A stretch of DNA of 23,561 nt from Elysia marginata (GCA_019649035.1 BMAT01006269.1:206352-229912), one strand, 5' to 3'. Positions 1-9,479 are shown, counted from the first letter of the stretch. Program-made: numbers and translations. The notes: a model not told the origin generated them from the sequence alone.

Positions 1-470
1 CTCTCCTTCTCTCTCTCTCTAGTGTTTTGTATATTACATTTTTGAAGAGTTGTTTTTTAACTTGTAGATCTATAGCTATTGTATTTATGTAAATGTAATT
101 AGACTATTTCATCTTTGTAGCAACCATTGATCACCGATACCCCCTCTCCCCCTCTGTCTTGTTTTTTTCTGTTAACTTATGCACTTTCAATCAATCATTG
201 TCATTCCACTTGTTCTGCTTGCCGTCCAGATGGTTGAAAAATGCTTGGTTTTCACCATTAAAGATAATTTAAACAACAAAAAAAACAATTTCTTTGGGCC
301 TTCTGTGATATATGCCTTAGGTTTTCTGTTTGTTGTTTTATAAGATTTGTGTGTATGTAGGATCTATCTTTCTATTAATCTACACTGGCAGCCTGATAAT
401 TAAGTTTCATTTAATCATAGCTTTTTAATTTTTCACAGCATATGCATAAACAATACGTGAAACAAAAGCT
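1..470. other. AT-rich non-coding sequence
   Basis: The first 22 bases are a CT-rich tract cut by the window edge. The rest is AT-rich, with frequent stops in all frames and no recognisable gene or repeat family. The 3' flank of the decayed mariner copy lies at its right end, but I could not identify a terminal inverted repeat there. Confidence 0.6.
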
Positions 471-497
471 TAGTATCTTAGCTACATGCTTAGCACT

Positions 498-1400
498 TTA
501 TTTTTCGACATAGTCACCGTCGCAATCAACACACAGCCTCTAACGTTTCACAGGTTGGGCACACAGTTAGCAAAATATTCAAGACAACTGCCTACGCACA
601 TCTTCGGACATCTGCGATAACTTCCTCATCATTGCCATAGTGATTGCCGTTCAGGTACTTTTTGAGTTGGGCAAACAAATAATAGTTAAAGGGAGCAAGA
701 TCATGGTGCGGTAGGGTCGTAAAGTTCAGCTACCTTAAGGCGTCCTGAGTTTGGCACTGGTGTGCGATCGTGCATTGTCGTGTTGCAGGAATGAGTCCTT
801 ATCACGCCAAACACGTTTGAGAGCTTGGAGTGTAAAAATATATCACTCAGAGTTCACAGTTTGACTTTGCTTCAGAAATTCCCTGTGAACCACTGCCTCC
901 ATGTCCCAAAAAACAGTGAATAAGACCTTTCATGTAGAGCTAATAACCTTGAACTTCCTTGGACTTGGAGAAGTTTTGTGCCTATACTCCATTGATTGGG
1001 CTTTACATTCTGGGTCGTAGTGTTGGGCCCAGGATTCGTCTCCCGTCAGAAGGCGTTGCAGAAATGCTTCTCCTTCTGCGTTGTATCGCTCTAGTAAGAG
1101 TTGAGTACACATGTCCTTTCTCTGCGCTTTCATCTCTACAGTGAGCTGTCTTGGGACCCAACAGGCAGAGACTTTTCGGTAACCCAGTCCAGTTGTGACG
1201 ATATGGTGCACTCGTTCTTTCGAAATGCCTTCGTCATCAACAATATCCTTTTGTTTGACCCTCCCATTTGCTCTAACCATGCAGTCAACTCTCAATGAGC
1301 TGTGTCCGATGCGGAAAGCGGCCTCCTCTGATTAACTTGCCAATACTCGATATGATCAACTGGCAGGCGATCATTCTTTGCAATGATTTCAAACCATCTC
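498..1400 (-). pseudogene. Decayed mariner-family (D34D) transposase
   Basis: This is a broken copy of a Tc1/mariner superfamily transposase, the DDE/D enzyme that cuts and pastes the element at TA sites. Read on the minus strand, a degenerate N-terminal part (RWFE near 1400, then RPLSAS) is followed by a frameshift near 1300. Then comes a helix-turn-helix region (ISKERVHHIV) and the linker WVPRQLT. The first catalytic motif TGDESW has its Asp codon at 1038-1040 and is followed by HYDPECKAQSMEYRH. In-frame TGA codons sit at 930-932 and 843-845. The second catalytic motif QHDNARSH has Asp at 777-779. A TAA follows at 735-737. In another frame comes DLAPFNYYLF, where the third catalytic Asp is replaced by Asn (codon 685-687). 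A C-terminal DYVEK ends at TAA 498-500. Compared with the usual 34-residue spacing, about 13 bases are missing between the second and third motifs. Family assignment is firm; subfamily is not. Such copies are often annotated as SETMAR-like in invertebrates. Confidence 0.92.
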
Positions 1401-1574
1401 AAGAGTGCATTTTATTGCTGTTAGTCTTGAAAACTTCCTACCCGTTTAACCATTGCGCCATCTCCAGCCTTAGGAAAATGCACTTTAACGTAGGCGGCAA
1501 AAAGTCGTGGTCAAGGAACAAGGAAAGAAACAAACAAGTTGTAAGTAAAGAGTGGGTGAAAGAAAAGCTTAAAT

Positions 1575-1619
1575 CCGGTATTCAGGGATTAGTGATTTGT
1601 CGCTCGAAACAAATACCGG
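1575..1619. repeat. Short inverted repeat
   Basis: CCGGTATT at 1575-1582 is the exact complement of AATACCGG at 1612-1619, with a 29-base spacer. It lies beyond the N-terminal side of the mariner relic in a locally CpG-rich patch (1570-1645). The function is unknown; it could be a chance hairpin. Confidence 0.45.
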
Positions 1620-1800
1620 TATACTTTCGCGGCGGTCGCTTAGCGTGTGCAACACTCTAGTTGTATAGATTGCCGTGTAGATAGAGAGATAGAGTTTATC
1701 TGTTCTGCTAAAGTAATCATGTTTCTGAACCCGAATAGTGTTCTTATCCGATTAAGTAAAAACCTAGTAGGTAACGTGATTACGTTTGTCACTCCCCCTT

Positions 1801-1929
1801 CTATCAACCCATCCATCTACAATGTATCCATCTATCTATCTATCTGCCTGTCTACCTATCGCTCTCTCTCTCTGCCTTTATCCATCTATATATATTTAGC
1901 GAGCTGCCCACCCGTCTATCTACCTATCC

Positions 1930-1964
<35 letters not shown>

Positions 1965-1966
1965 AA
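1801..1966. repeat. (CTAT)n microsatellite, degenerate
   Basis: The tract is a tetranucleotide CTAT array with interruptions (TCTG, CTCT). Its pure core of about nine ATCT units runs from 1930 to 1965. The open frame across it encodes only Ser-Ile-Tyr-Leu repeats and is not a gene. Confidence 0.9.
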
Positions 1967-2112
1967 CCATTACACACCTTATCTGCAGAAAGTAACAAGC
2001 CAGCAACATACCTATCATAAGGTAGGCCTTCCAAGTCTTTATTGATATTTATGTAAGTTCCTTTTTTATAAGTGGAACACTTTTGAATCATGTACTCTAT
2101 CAGGAAAATAAC

Positions 2113-2264
2113 TGTCTATCTACTTGTCTATATACCTATCTATCTATCTTTCTATCTATCTATCTAAGTACCAAACTATCGATCTATATATCTATCTACC
2201 TATCTATATATTTATCTATCTACCTACCTATCCATTTACCTATCTATCTATCTACGTGTCTAGG
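2113..2264. repeat. (CTAT)n microsatellite, second block
   Basis: This is a second CTAT array of the same orientation, about 150 bases after the first. It is interrupted by CTAC and TATA variants. The intervening 1967-2112 has no recognisable feature. Confidence 0.88.
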
Positions 2265-2351
2265 CTCATGACATAGGAAAATAGATCTATAATTAAAAAC
2301 ATGCTCCACTAATGTAGAGCACTTTACTATTGTGTTAATGCACAATTACTT

Positions 2352-2379
2352 TTCTATCTATCTATCCGTCTATTTATCA
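2352..2379. repeat. (CTAT)n microsatellite, short third block
   Basis: A short run of CTAT/CTAT-like units in the same strand orientation as the two preceding blocks. Confidence 0.75.
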
Positions 2380-2883
2380 TTCACTGCCTAACACCAAACT
2401 TATTAGCAAAATTTTTAAACTGCGGAGTGTGGACCAACCTCGCTGCAACTACCATAGTCTCTTAATGGTTGTACGGCAAAAACTTATTCAACGATGTATT
2501 GACCGAAATAATCTCACAAGAAAAGGGGAAAGTTAATGAACAGCTTCTGGCATCTTTTGCATAAATTCTTAGCATTTACCAAGCAGGAAAGAATACAATG
2601 CAGGCAATTTTAGATACTATCTAATATGTCTAAAATAAATGTATAATTTTTATGAAATGGTTATTTTCTGTCAACATGTTTATTTGAGCGTACCCAAGTA
2701 AGTTTAGGCCAATAGCTCTGTTTATCTTTAAGTGAATTGTAATCTACACTTTCGGTTATGGAAAACAACTGGCTACACACTCAATTATTTTTCTTCTAGA
2801 AATCAGTCTGGAAACGGCACTTAACCTTATTCGATCTGGTCTGAATAGAACCGAGAGCACTTTTCTCCTTTTACCGATTCTCC

Positions 2884-2950
2884 CAGTTGACCCGGGTATC
2901 TAGTTGTCCGGCGTTTAATTTAAGCCGATTATCCCGGGCACACGCAACTG
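2884..2950. repeat. Interrupted palindrome with two CCCGGG sites
   Basis: CAGTTG (2884-2889) and CCCGGG (2891-2896) are mirrored by CCCGGG (2933-2938) and CAACTG (2945-2950). The outer six bases are exact complements, and each CCCGGG is itself a palindrome. Spacer lengths differ between the arms (1 versus 6 bases), so the stem would be imperfect. The CpG-bearing sites stand out in AT-rich surroundings. The role is unknown. Confidence 0.4.
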
Positions 2951-3559
2951 GAAAGGGGTAAGGGCAAACAATAACCAGAGTGTTTCATTATGGTTACTCG
3001 CTGGAAGGTGGAAACTTTGAGACCCATAGTCACTCTAAAACAATAGGGTGATCTCACACACATAGTGACTGTGTGGTTTTTTTTTTTCTTGATGCTGTGA
3101 TTTTTCGTACGTTCTGTCTCTCAGGAGTTGGCTTTGCGTTTACAATATTATTACATATTAAATTGGACTTAAAAAGCAGAGTGGAGATACGAAAGTAAAG
3201 AATAGGTAAGTTTAAAGGAAAATGATTGATGACAGAGGCAACTTTCTAGCTATTTTCAAAATACCAAATAAGATTACCGAACGCAAAAAACATTTGTTGT
3301 TTTTATTTAAATGAAAACGAGAGCAGTTTTTTTACGTTTGGTTTTTCATTTTAAAAATACAATAAATTGCATGCATATAAAACGTCCAGCAGTTTTCTTT
3401 ACATCTTTACCTTGGGGTGCCAAGTTGGTTTGTGAAAACACCGACGCGCAAAAGTTACCGTTTATAGAGACCTGAAGTCTGAAGAAAAAGCCTGGATTGA
3501 AATATTTCAGGCATGAAATTAGCAGAGGAATGAAGTAGGCTTAAGCAAAACTTACCTAA

Positions 3560-3632
3560 AACATGCATGCCTTTTGGTATGATTCGAACCTTCGACTTGT
3601 AATAGCTTCGGTACTCAACGCCTTTGTTCTCG
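3560..3632 (-). other. Possible tRNA-like / SINE-head remnant
   Basis: On the minus strand, GGTTCGAATC (plus 3581-3590) is an exact RNA polymerase III B-box core. A weak A-box-like GGCGTTGAGT lies about 35 bases upstream of it on that strand. I cannot fold a tRNA from this region and see no SINE body, so it may be a relic or a chance match. Confidence 0.25.
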
Positions 3633-4256
3633 ATGGGAAATGACTGTTCTAGTTATTTTAATCTTTTTTTTAAGTGGCATTTTAAAACATTTCTAGCCCG
3701 ACGCGCGTATTTAATTATTTTTATTTACAAAACAATCAGTTGGGATTACGTGTAGGCTTGGTGTTCTTTTTCCAATGGCATTTAAGCAAATTATAAATGC
3801 TTCCAATGGTTGCAACCTTTGCTTTGCCGATAAAGGTTTTTAAATACGCTTCATATACCGTATGCAGGTTCCTATATCGTTGACTTTGTAAACTAAATGC
3901 AACCATCATATTTAATGAATAATAGTAACTTTTTAGAGACTTGCCATGTTTTTTTTAAGGTAAAAGTAATTCATATCGATGAAAGCGATATGTTACAATA
4001 AAATAATCAATAATGTCTGCATTGATCCTTTGTTTCAAATATTTACAATGGTTGTTTTTTTTTTTTAATAATTGCACCACGTTTTTTAAAACTTACGTAC
4101 CATCTGATGCCAGTAAAATTACCTCAATACGCTACTGACCATGACTTTACAACATTGAGATCTGGTGCCACAACAATTTTAATAATAAAAATAATAATAT
4201 AATGTAGTAATTCAGTAGTAATGATAACAAATAATAATGTTATTTAGTAACACAGC

Positions 4257-4340
<84 letters not shown>

Positions 4341-4351
4341 AAGAAGAAGAA
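4257..4351. repeat. (AAT)18 followed directly by (AAG)n
   Basis: A pure AAT triplet run (4257-4310, 18 units) changes without a break into an AAG run (4311-4351). The purine-only AAG part can form triplex structures by established DNA behaviour. No coding meaning. Confidence 0.93.
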
Positions 4352-4425
4352 CATAAAAAATAATCTCAATAAAAACAATAATAATGTTAATAATGTTAAT
4401 GATAATAATGACAATAATAATATTG

Positions 4426-4440
4426 ATAATAATAATAATA

Positions 4441-4482
<42 letters not shown>

Positions 4483-4483
4483 T
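4426..4483. repeat. (AAT)n/(ATT)n self-complementary tract
   Basis: A short AAT run passes directly into a 43-base ATT run (4441-4483). The junction is a perfect palindrome, and the ATT run is also complementary to the AAT run at 4257-4310, so the locus can fold as a large hairpin. Confidence 0.9.
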
Positions 4484-4484
4484 T

Positions 4485-4559
4485 AATAATACTTTTATCA
4501 ATAATACTTTTATCAATAATACTTTTATCAATAATACTTTTATCAATAATGCTATTATC
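4485..4559. repeat. 15-bp minisatellite, five units
   Basis: The unit AATAATACTTTTATC is repeated four times exactly (4485-4544) and followed by a variant AATAATGCTATTATC (4545-4559). It directly adjoins the ATT run and shares its AATAAT word, which suggests it grew by slippage from the microsatellite. Confidence 0.92.
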
Positions 4560-4956
4560 AATAATAAAACCAATAGTATCAATAATAAAAAAAGAAGTTT
4601 TTTTTTTTATGTAGCCCTCTTCGCTTCGTTAGAAATATCAAAGCGCTTTAGAATAATGATTAAAAAAACTGTCATACATTTTGCTCTAGAGATAAATCTT
4701 TAACAAGTGAAAAAATCCAAGGGGCAAGTAGAATCGAGAAGAAGAAAATAAATATTTTCGTACTGAGTCGAATGTAAATGTACAAATGAATCGATTATTT
4801 AAAGAAAATGCGTACTTCTATGAAATAATAGTAGACAGATGATTATTTTCAATTATTTATATTCAAAGGCCTAAATAAGTCTTGCTATTTTATTGCTACA
4901 GAGCCTTTGTAGCCCACTATTGCGTAGTGCAATTATTTATAAGTGTAAGGAGCAAC
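4560..4956. other. Upstream non-coding region of the first coding exon
   Basis: AT-rich DNA without an open frame or recognisable repeat. It lies between the repeat block and a TATA-like site and could include distal promoter sequence of the gene starting at 5356, but no specific site can be named. Confidence 0.45.
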
Positions 4957-4964
4957 TATAAAAA
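4957..4964 (+). promoter_or_regulatory. Candidate TATA box (TATAAAAA)
   Basis: TATAAAAA lies about 390 bases upstream of the ATG at 5356. A start site about 30 bases further on would give a 5' UTR of roughly 370 bases. In an AT-rich genome the motif alone is weak evidence, and the true promoter could lie elsewhere or before an upstream non-coding exon. Confidence 0.3.
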
Positions 4965-5355
4965 GTAGCGTTTCGGAATGATAACAACTTCATCGGGTTG
5001 TTTGTTTTTTTCCATCTCCACAGGGCTATTTTTGGCCATTCAAAGATTCCCTCACTTATATAAGAAAAAATTCTTCACTTATATGGGAAACGTTTGGCAC
5101 AAACCATCTATCACATATTCACCACAAATAAACTGCACGAACAAGCAGTTAAATATCTCTGGAACATTAACAATCATGGCCAATAAAAACGGAAGCACCT
5201 GTAGCCCATTTTGTGCGCAATGAAATCGTGCGAGCTTTTAATGCACTCAAAGCGAGCATCAGGCGCAAGAGGCAGTGTTATGATTCTTTTTCGCGTTTGA
5301 TTTCTCATTGGCTTGAGTATTGTAAAAGTAAAGTCAAAGAACACCATCATCGACC

Positions 5356-6162
5356 ATGGAGCTAGCAAACCTAAGCTATCGCAGTGGTGGCGGTGATGCT
5401 GGTGGTACCATGTCTGATAGCGAAATGTCTATGGGTCGGCGACGGCAACGAAACTTCAATCACAATGTGACAGGGAGGAGCGACAACATGCATTCGGATC
5501 ACCAAAGGAGTCTTCCCATCTACCTTTTGGAACAAGGCCGACTTCCGGGGATTCCGAAGGGCAGGAAATTACGTAAGAGAAAACCAGGTCATCATGTGAA
5601 TAGTATTAAAACTTTCGATATAATTGACACAAACAGGACAGATATCAGCAAGATGTCATCAGAATTTCATGTGGGGGACTTTATCGATACCAATAGAACT
5701 ATGGGCACAGAAAGCAGTGATCTAGACTACCAGCAACTCTTGCCACATCACCATCAACTACTGCCAGGGCCGGTTCCTTACTCGAGGACGACTCCGTTTT
5801 ATGCCGATAGTCTCCCGAGTAACAACGCCTCGACGGCGGCAGACGCTAGATTTCCCGAGCTGAATCCTCTGACGCCGATACACTCCATAGGGAATCCTGC
5901 CATTGCTAACGACAACGGCTCGAACTCCACTTTGAAGATAGCGCATGGATATGGCTCAAGTCAACAGCCATCGCCGTATCTCAAACCAGCAGCCAACACT
6001 TCAAATCCAGCCGCGCTAACCCCTGCTCGCTGGGCTGGACAAAGTGACCTCTCCTTGCCATTGGGTCGGACATCAGTGAAGGGGATGAGGAGAGGCATCG
6101 GGGATGTCCGGCCACCAGACAGCGCTCCATCACTGGACCAGTCGCCAAGTAGACTTAAACAG
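5356..6162 (+). CDS. First coding exon of an unrecognised, probably disordered protein
   Basis: The exon gives 269 residues before a donor AAACAG|GTAGGT at 6162/6163. The ATG has a strong Kozak context (ACCATGG), and an in-frame TAA lies upstream at 5329-5331, so this is the likely start. The exon ends in phase 0; reading through gives only six more residues before a stop. Visible features are a Gly-rich N-terminus (residues 11-17), an Arg cluster at 28-32, a basic stretch IPKGRKLRKRKPG at 66-78 that could be a nuclear-localisation or membrane-proximal signal, and a two-copy repeat IDTNRT at 90-95 and 110-115. His/Gln/Leu residues cluster at 126-136, and a Pro/Ser/Asn-rich tail follows. There is no signal peptide, membrane segment or known domain. 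Base composition is clearly richer in G, C and CpG than the flanks, as expected for an exon. I do not recognise the family. It probably continues into 19148-19874, but this is inference. Confidence 0.75.
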
Positions 6163-7276
6163 GTAGGTTACGCAGTCTTGTAAGGTCCTTTCAAATGGCG
6201 CATATGGCATACTAAAATCAAACGCTGTGTCTTGATCGAAGACTTTGAATAAGATTATGTTCCTGTGTATCAATCATGTCCTTTCACATGGGCCTGTCGC
6301 CGTGAGAAAGCGAAAAAAAAAACAGATTGGAACCTTCTCAACCCTGTCTGTCATCGATATTTTTGCTTCGTATGGCATACGCTTCATATGAAGAGATCAG
6401 AGTTCATAGACGTTGAAGCATGGTGTATACTGAGTCGTGACTGCTGCATTCGACCCGAAATACGCATATGCAATATTTTTTTTTACTTAATGATACGTCA
6501 AAAGTATCATAAAGAATTAAGGGTAATATTTGTTTGACAAAGTTGACACAACACAAAATCTAATTCTTATTACATGTAGCTACTTTTATTTTTTAAGTAC
6601 AAATTTTTCCTTAGAGTTGACAGGCTACTCCGAAAACAATGCTTGTCTACATCTACGAGAAGTAATCACGTGATTCTTGTTATTGGTGATGAATTGTTTT
6701 TCGATATTCCTCTAAAGGTGTTTCTTTTCAGCTGCGTGTTTTTCATTTCCTAACGTGTAACACAGATGTTCAATCTTTAAGAAGAAAGGCGAAGAGATTG
6801 GTATTTTCCCAATAAATCATTTGACTCTGCTGCCGGACTGTGTATAGATTTTTGTTTATTGTTAAGCAAATATAGCCTAGCTGTAGATTTTGGGTGGGAT
6901 CGAGTATAGGAGTCGATGATAAAAAATTATTCTATGTGGTGTGAGTATGTATGCAGATATTCTGAGGGCAAACTGCGATTGTTGAATATTTTCGAACTAA
7001 AACTCTGGGGCGAGTCTATCGTTTTAAAGTCTTGCCACACATGTCCGTGGGCGTTGTCTCCCGTTTTATTTCGCTATTATTTTATGACAACTATAAAACA
7101 TCTTCTTTGAGAAGTAAATTGAATGATAATTTAATAGTCATTTGAAATTATATAGGCCAAAGTAACCCAAATGAAACGACGATTATCTCATTTAGTCGAT
7201 ATCAATACTATACCCTGCCCCCTTTTTCACAATAACGTTAATCAGTAGTTGTTATAGATTTAAACTCAGCAGACCT
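6163..7276 (+). other. Start of a large presumed intron
   Basis: The DNA after the donor GTAGGT is AT-rich with many stops. Frames such as those at 6265-6537 and 6916-7110 are short and resemble no protein. An acceptor-like TTTCTTTTCAG ends at 6731, followed by a short open stretch, but no convincing donor follows it. No gene is supported here. Confidence 0.5.
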
Positions 7277-7709
7277 CTATAACTATAGTTGGTTGGTTGT
7301 TTGAATTTTAACGTCCCAGTCAACTTCGATTTTATATCAGAGACAGCGCTGTAGACAATTGAAAGCGTGCTGCCACACTTTGATGTAAGAAGCGCTTGCG
7401 TACACCACACCCAGTCACATTATTCTGACACCGGCCGACCAGACTTAACACTAAATCCATAATGCCAGACACTAGGCGGATCAGCTGCTTATACCAATTT
7501 TCAAGTCCTTGGTTTGACTCGTCCGGGGATGGAACGACGCACCTTCCGATCTCTGAGCGAGTGTCTAATGCCAGACACTAGGCGGATCAGCTGCTTATAC
7601 CAATTTTCAAGTCCTTGGTTTGACTCGTCCGGAGATGGAACGACGCACCTTCCGATCTCTGAGCGAGTGTCTTACCGCTAGGCCTCAGAGCCGGTCCTAT
7701 AACTATAGT
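7277..7709 (-). mobile_element. tRNA-derived SINE with 13-bp target-site duplication
   Basis: The direct repeat CTATAACTATAGT at 7277-7289 and 7697-7709 flanks the element exactly. Read on the minus strand it begins with a tRNA-like head (A-box-like TGAGGCCTAGCGGTAAGAC and a B-box-like GTTCCATCTCC). It continues through a body containing AATAATGTGACTGGGTG and ends with GACTGGGACGTTAAA and a short (CAAC)n tail. That order of tRNA-like head, body and simple-repeat tail, plus the target-site duplication, is the hallmark of a SINE, which depends on LINE enzymes for movement. From memory, the body and ACGTTAAA end resemble SINEs of marine gastropods; this was not checked. The copy carries an internal tandem duplication. 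It lies within the presumed intron, opposite in orientation to the gene. Confidence 0.85.
7461..7672. repeat. 106-bp tandem duplication inside the SINE
   Basis: Copies at 7461-7566 and 7567-7672 abut exactly and differ at one base (G at 7527, A at 7633). The unit contains the B-box-like part of the tRNA head and neighbouring body, but not the A box, which remains single at 7673-7690. The near identity points to a recent event in this copy, though a dimeric SINE subfamily is an alternative. Confidence 0.95.
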
Positions 7710-8878
7710 GAACAGTTTGATTTGTAAGGTTTTCTTATTGACTTGCCTTTTTATCTAAACTATCATTTCCTTTAGCTACGAGTATCTCGAAAGAACCCAG
7801 CTGTAGAAAACTTATTTTTCTTAGCAAAAAATTAATATTGCGTGACGATATTTTAAGACAAAAATTCTCAACGCACTTGGAGGCGTTTTTCTAAAGTTAG
7901 CCCAGTTCAGATAATCTCTTGACAAGTTCGTTAGACCAGAAAGGTGGTACTAAAATAATGAGGTTAAAAACACAACGGATGGGAAGAATTGGATAAAATA
8001 ATGATCTCTCTTAAGCTGTAGGACACATTAAGATTGGGGGGGGGAGGGCTTGGATTAGCCAAAATTTACATAAAAAAGAACATTTAAAATGATGAAAATG
8101 CTACACAGATAGACAGAGAGAGAGAGATAATATTGTACTTTACTAAAAATATTCATAATGTTTGAATCTGCCAGCCTGACTGAGCATTGCTTATTTTTAA
8201 TATATATTCTAATGTAACCTTGTATTGACTGAATAAACTTGAATTGAATTGATGCAGCATAATTATACCGTGCGTGCTATAACACTGACATTCAGTGTAA
8301 ATATTATTTCTTAAACCTATCAGCTTACATTGCTATTGTTCCAGCTGCTATTAGCTGCTTTTGTTCTCTCTGTCTCTAAGTTCCTTTTCCTCACCTACTT
8401 CAAGACAATGTGCGTAAAAGAAGAAAAACTTGTCTGCACGACGATGTGAACAAAAATCGAAAAAAAATCAACCCAATACTAATTATAAGAGCGTATAGCT
8501 TATATAAAAACATTGCTTCAAGAGGAAAACGCTAATGCCTGCAACATAACAATTCCACAGCTTGAATCGAAAAGAGGCTGAATCCAAACCCAATCAGGTT
8601 TTCCAATGTTCAGACAATCTGTTCCTACCGGCTTGTACAATATTAAAAAGCAAGGTCGCACTTTTTACGAAACACAATTAATAGTCATGTCTGTGACCTT
8701 GGCTGTGAACGTAGCATAACACTTCACCCCAAACACAGATTTATTTGCAGCTCGACAAGACATGTGTATTTTTGAATTATCACCCTTCCCCAAGCAATGA
8801 ATAAATCCACACGTTTCTCCTATGCTAAGCTCGATCCTTGTAGAAATGCAATTTTCACCTCCCTTTTATTTGCACAAG
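7710..8878 (+). other. Presumed intron, no gene seen
   Basis: AT-rich DNA with stops in every frame. It includes a run of nine G at 8036-8044, a short GA tract near 8120, and the LINE-like tail at 8231-8252. Nothing else is supportable. Confidence 0.5.
8231..8252 (+). mobile_element. Candidate LINE 3' tail (TTGAA repeats)
   Basis: GAATAAACTTGAATTGAATTGA combines a polyadenylation-like AATAAA with a short TTGAA repeat. That ending is common at the 3' end of CR1/L2-type LINEs and related SINEs in invertebrates. The upstream sequence (about 8140-8230) has no reverse-transcriptase similarity I can see, so at most a heavily truncated copy is present. Confidence 0.35.
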
Positions 8879-8948
8879 ACTTATGTCGGACGACCAACGC
8901 AATGTTGTGGTCACACATCTGACTCAAATCTGGCAGAAATAGACCAAG
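8879..8948 (+). CDS. Candidate small internal exon
   Basis: A pyrimidine-rich acceptor (TTTATTTGCACAAG, AG at 8877-8878) and a consensus donor CAAG|GTAAGT (8948/8949) enclose 70 bases. Only one of the three frames is open, and it is phase 0 at entry, exactly the phase left by the exon ending at 6162. It would encode TYVGRPTQCCGHTSDSNLAEIDQ split by rule into 23 residues plus one base, so it exits in phase 1. The fit of phase, acceptor and donor makes it better than chance, but one open frame of 23 codons is not proof. No transcript evidence is available here. Confidence 0.38.
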
Positions 8949-9116
8949 GTAAGTTATTTATTTCAGCACGATAAGAGGTAGAAGAGTGAGACAATTTTAT
9001 ACTTTCATAAAACGCTTTTTTTATATTTTTTGGTACTGAGGCATGTAAGTCTGAATTAAAAAGCCATGTAGCCTGTAGATTGATTGTGGTTTGATGCTAT
9101 TAGTATTAATGTTCAC

Positions 9117-9215
9117 CCTTCTCTTTTTCTTCTTCTTCTTTCTCTATTTCTCTTTCTCTCTCTCTCGCTTACTCTCTCTTTTTCTCTCTCGCTCACTCTC
9201 TCTCCCTCTCTATCA
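9117..9215. repeat. CT-rich (pyrimidine) tract
   Basis: A near-pure pyrimidine run of CTT and CT units on the plus strand. Open frames across it encode only Ser/Leu/Phe and are low-complexity artefacts. Confidence 0.85.
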
Positions 9216-9304
9216 AGTAGTTAAACACAATAAGGGACATTATTTCTTTTACTCTGATCAATTTCCATATTTCACACCCACTTCATGCTGTACCTGCACT
9301 TCAG

Positions 9305-9437
9305 TTTTTTCTCTTTCTTTGTTTTTTTTGTTTGTTTGTTTGTTGTTGTTGTTGTTGTTTTTTGGTTGCTTTTGTTTTTTGTTTGTTTGGGGTTTTTTTG
9401 GGTTTTTTTTCTTTTTTTTTTTTTTGGGGGGGGGGCG
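9305..9437. repeat. T/G-only low-complexity tract ending in a G run
   Basis: The plus strand is almost entirely T and G: (GTTT)n, then (GTT)n, then long T runs separated by GGGG and GGG, ending in a run of ten G near 9426-9435. The open frames here encode Phe/Val/Leu/Gly strings and are not genes. Confidence 0.88.
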
Positions 9438-9479
9438 AGTTTTCTGTTCATCAGTTTTTTTTCTTCAATAAATTTAAAA

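Larger units (their letters stand above)
2380..4256. other. Non-coding stretch
   Basis: AT-rich DNA with stops in all frames and no gene that I can support. It contains the CCCGGG palindromic arrangement at 2884-2950 and an isolated tRNA-type B-box-like motif near 3581. It becomes increasingly A/T-only, with TAATAA-type words, from about 4170. Confidence 0.6.

Noticed and set aside
1395..1480. Minus-strand A-box-like TGGCGCAATGGTTA and B-box-like GGTTTGAAATC that together suggest a tRNA-Leu-like SINE head
   Set aside because: The B-box-like bases encode the RWFE segment of the mariner relic, no arms fold, and no SINE body or tail follows. Likely chance.
4978..5223. Open frame of 81 codons just upstream of the coding start
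   Set aside because: Composition is that of non-coding AT-rich DNA, its ATG precedes the likely transcription start implied by the TATA box, and no domain is visible. At most an upstream ORF.
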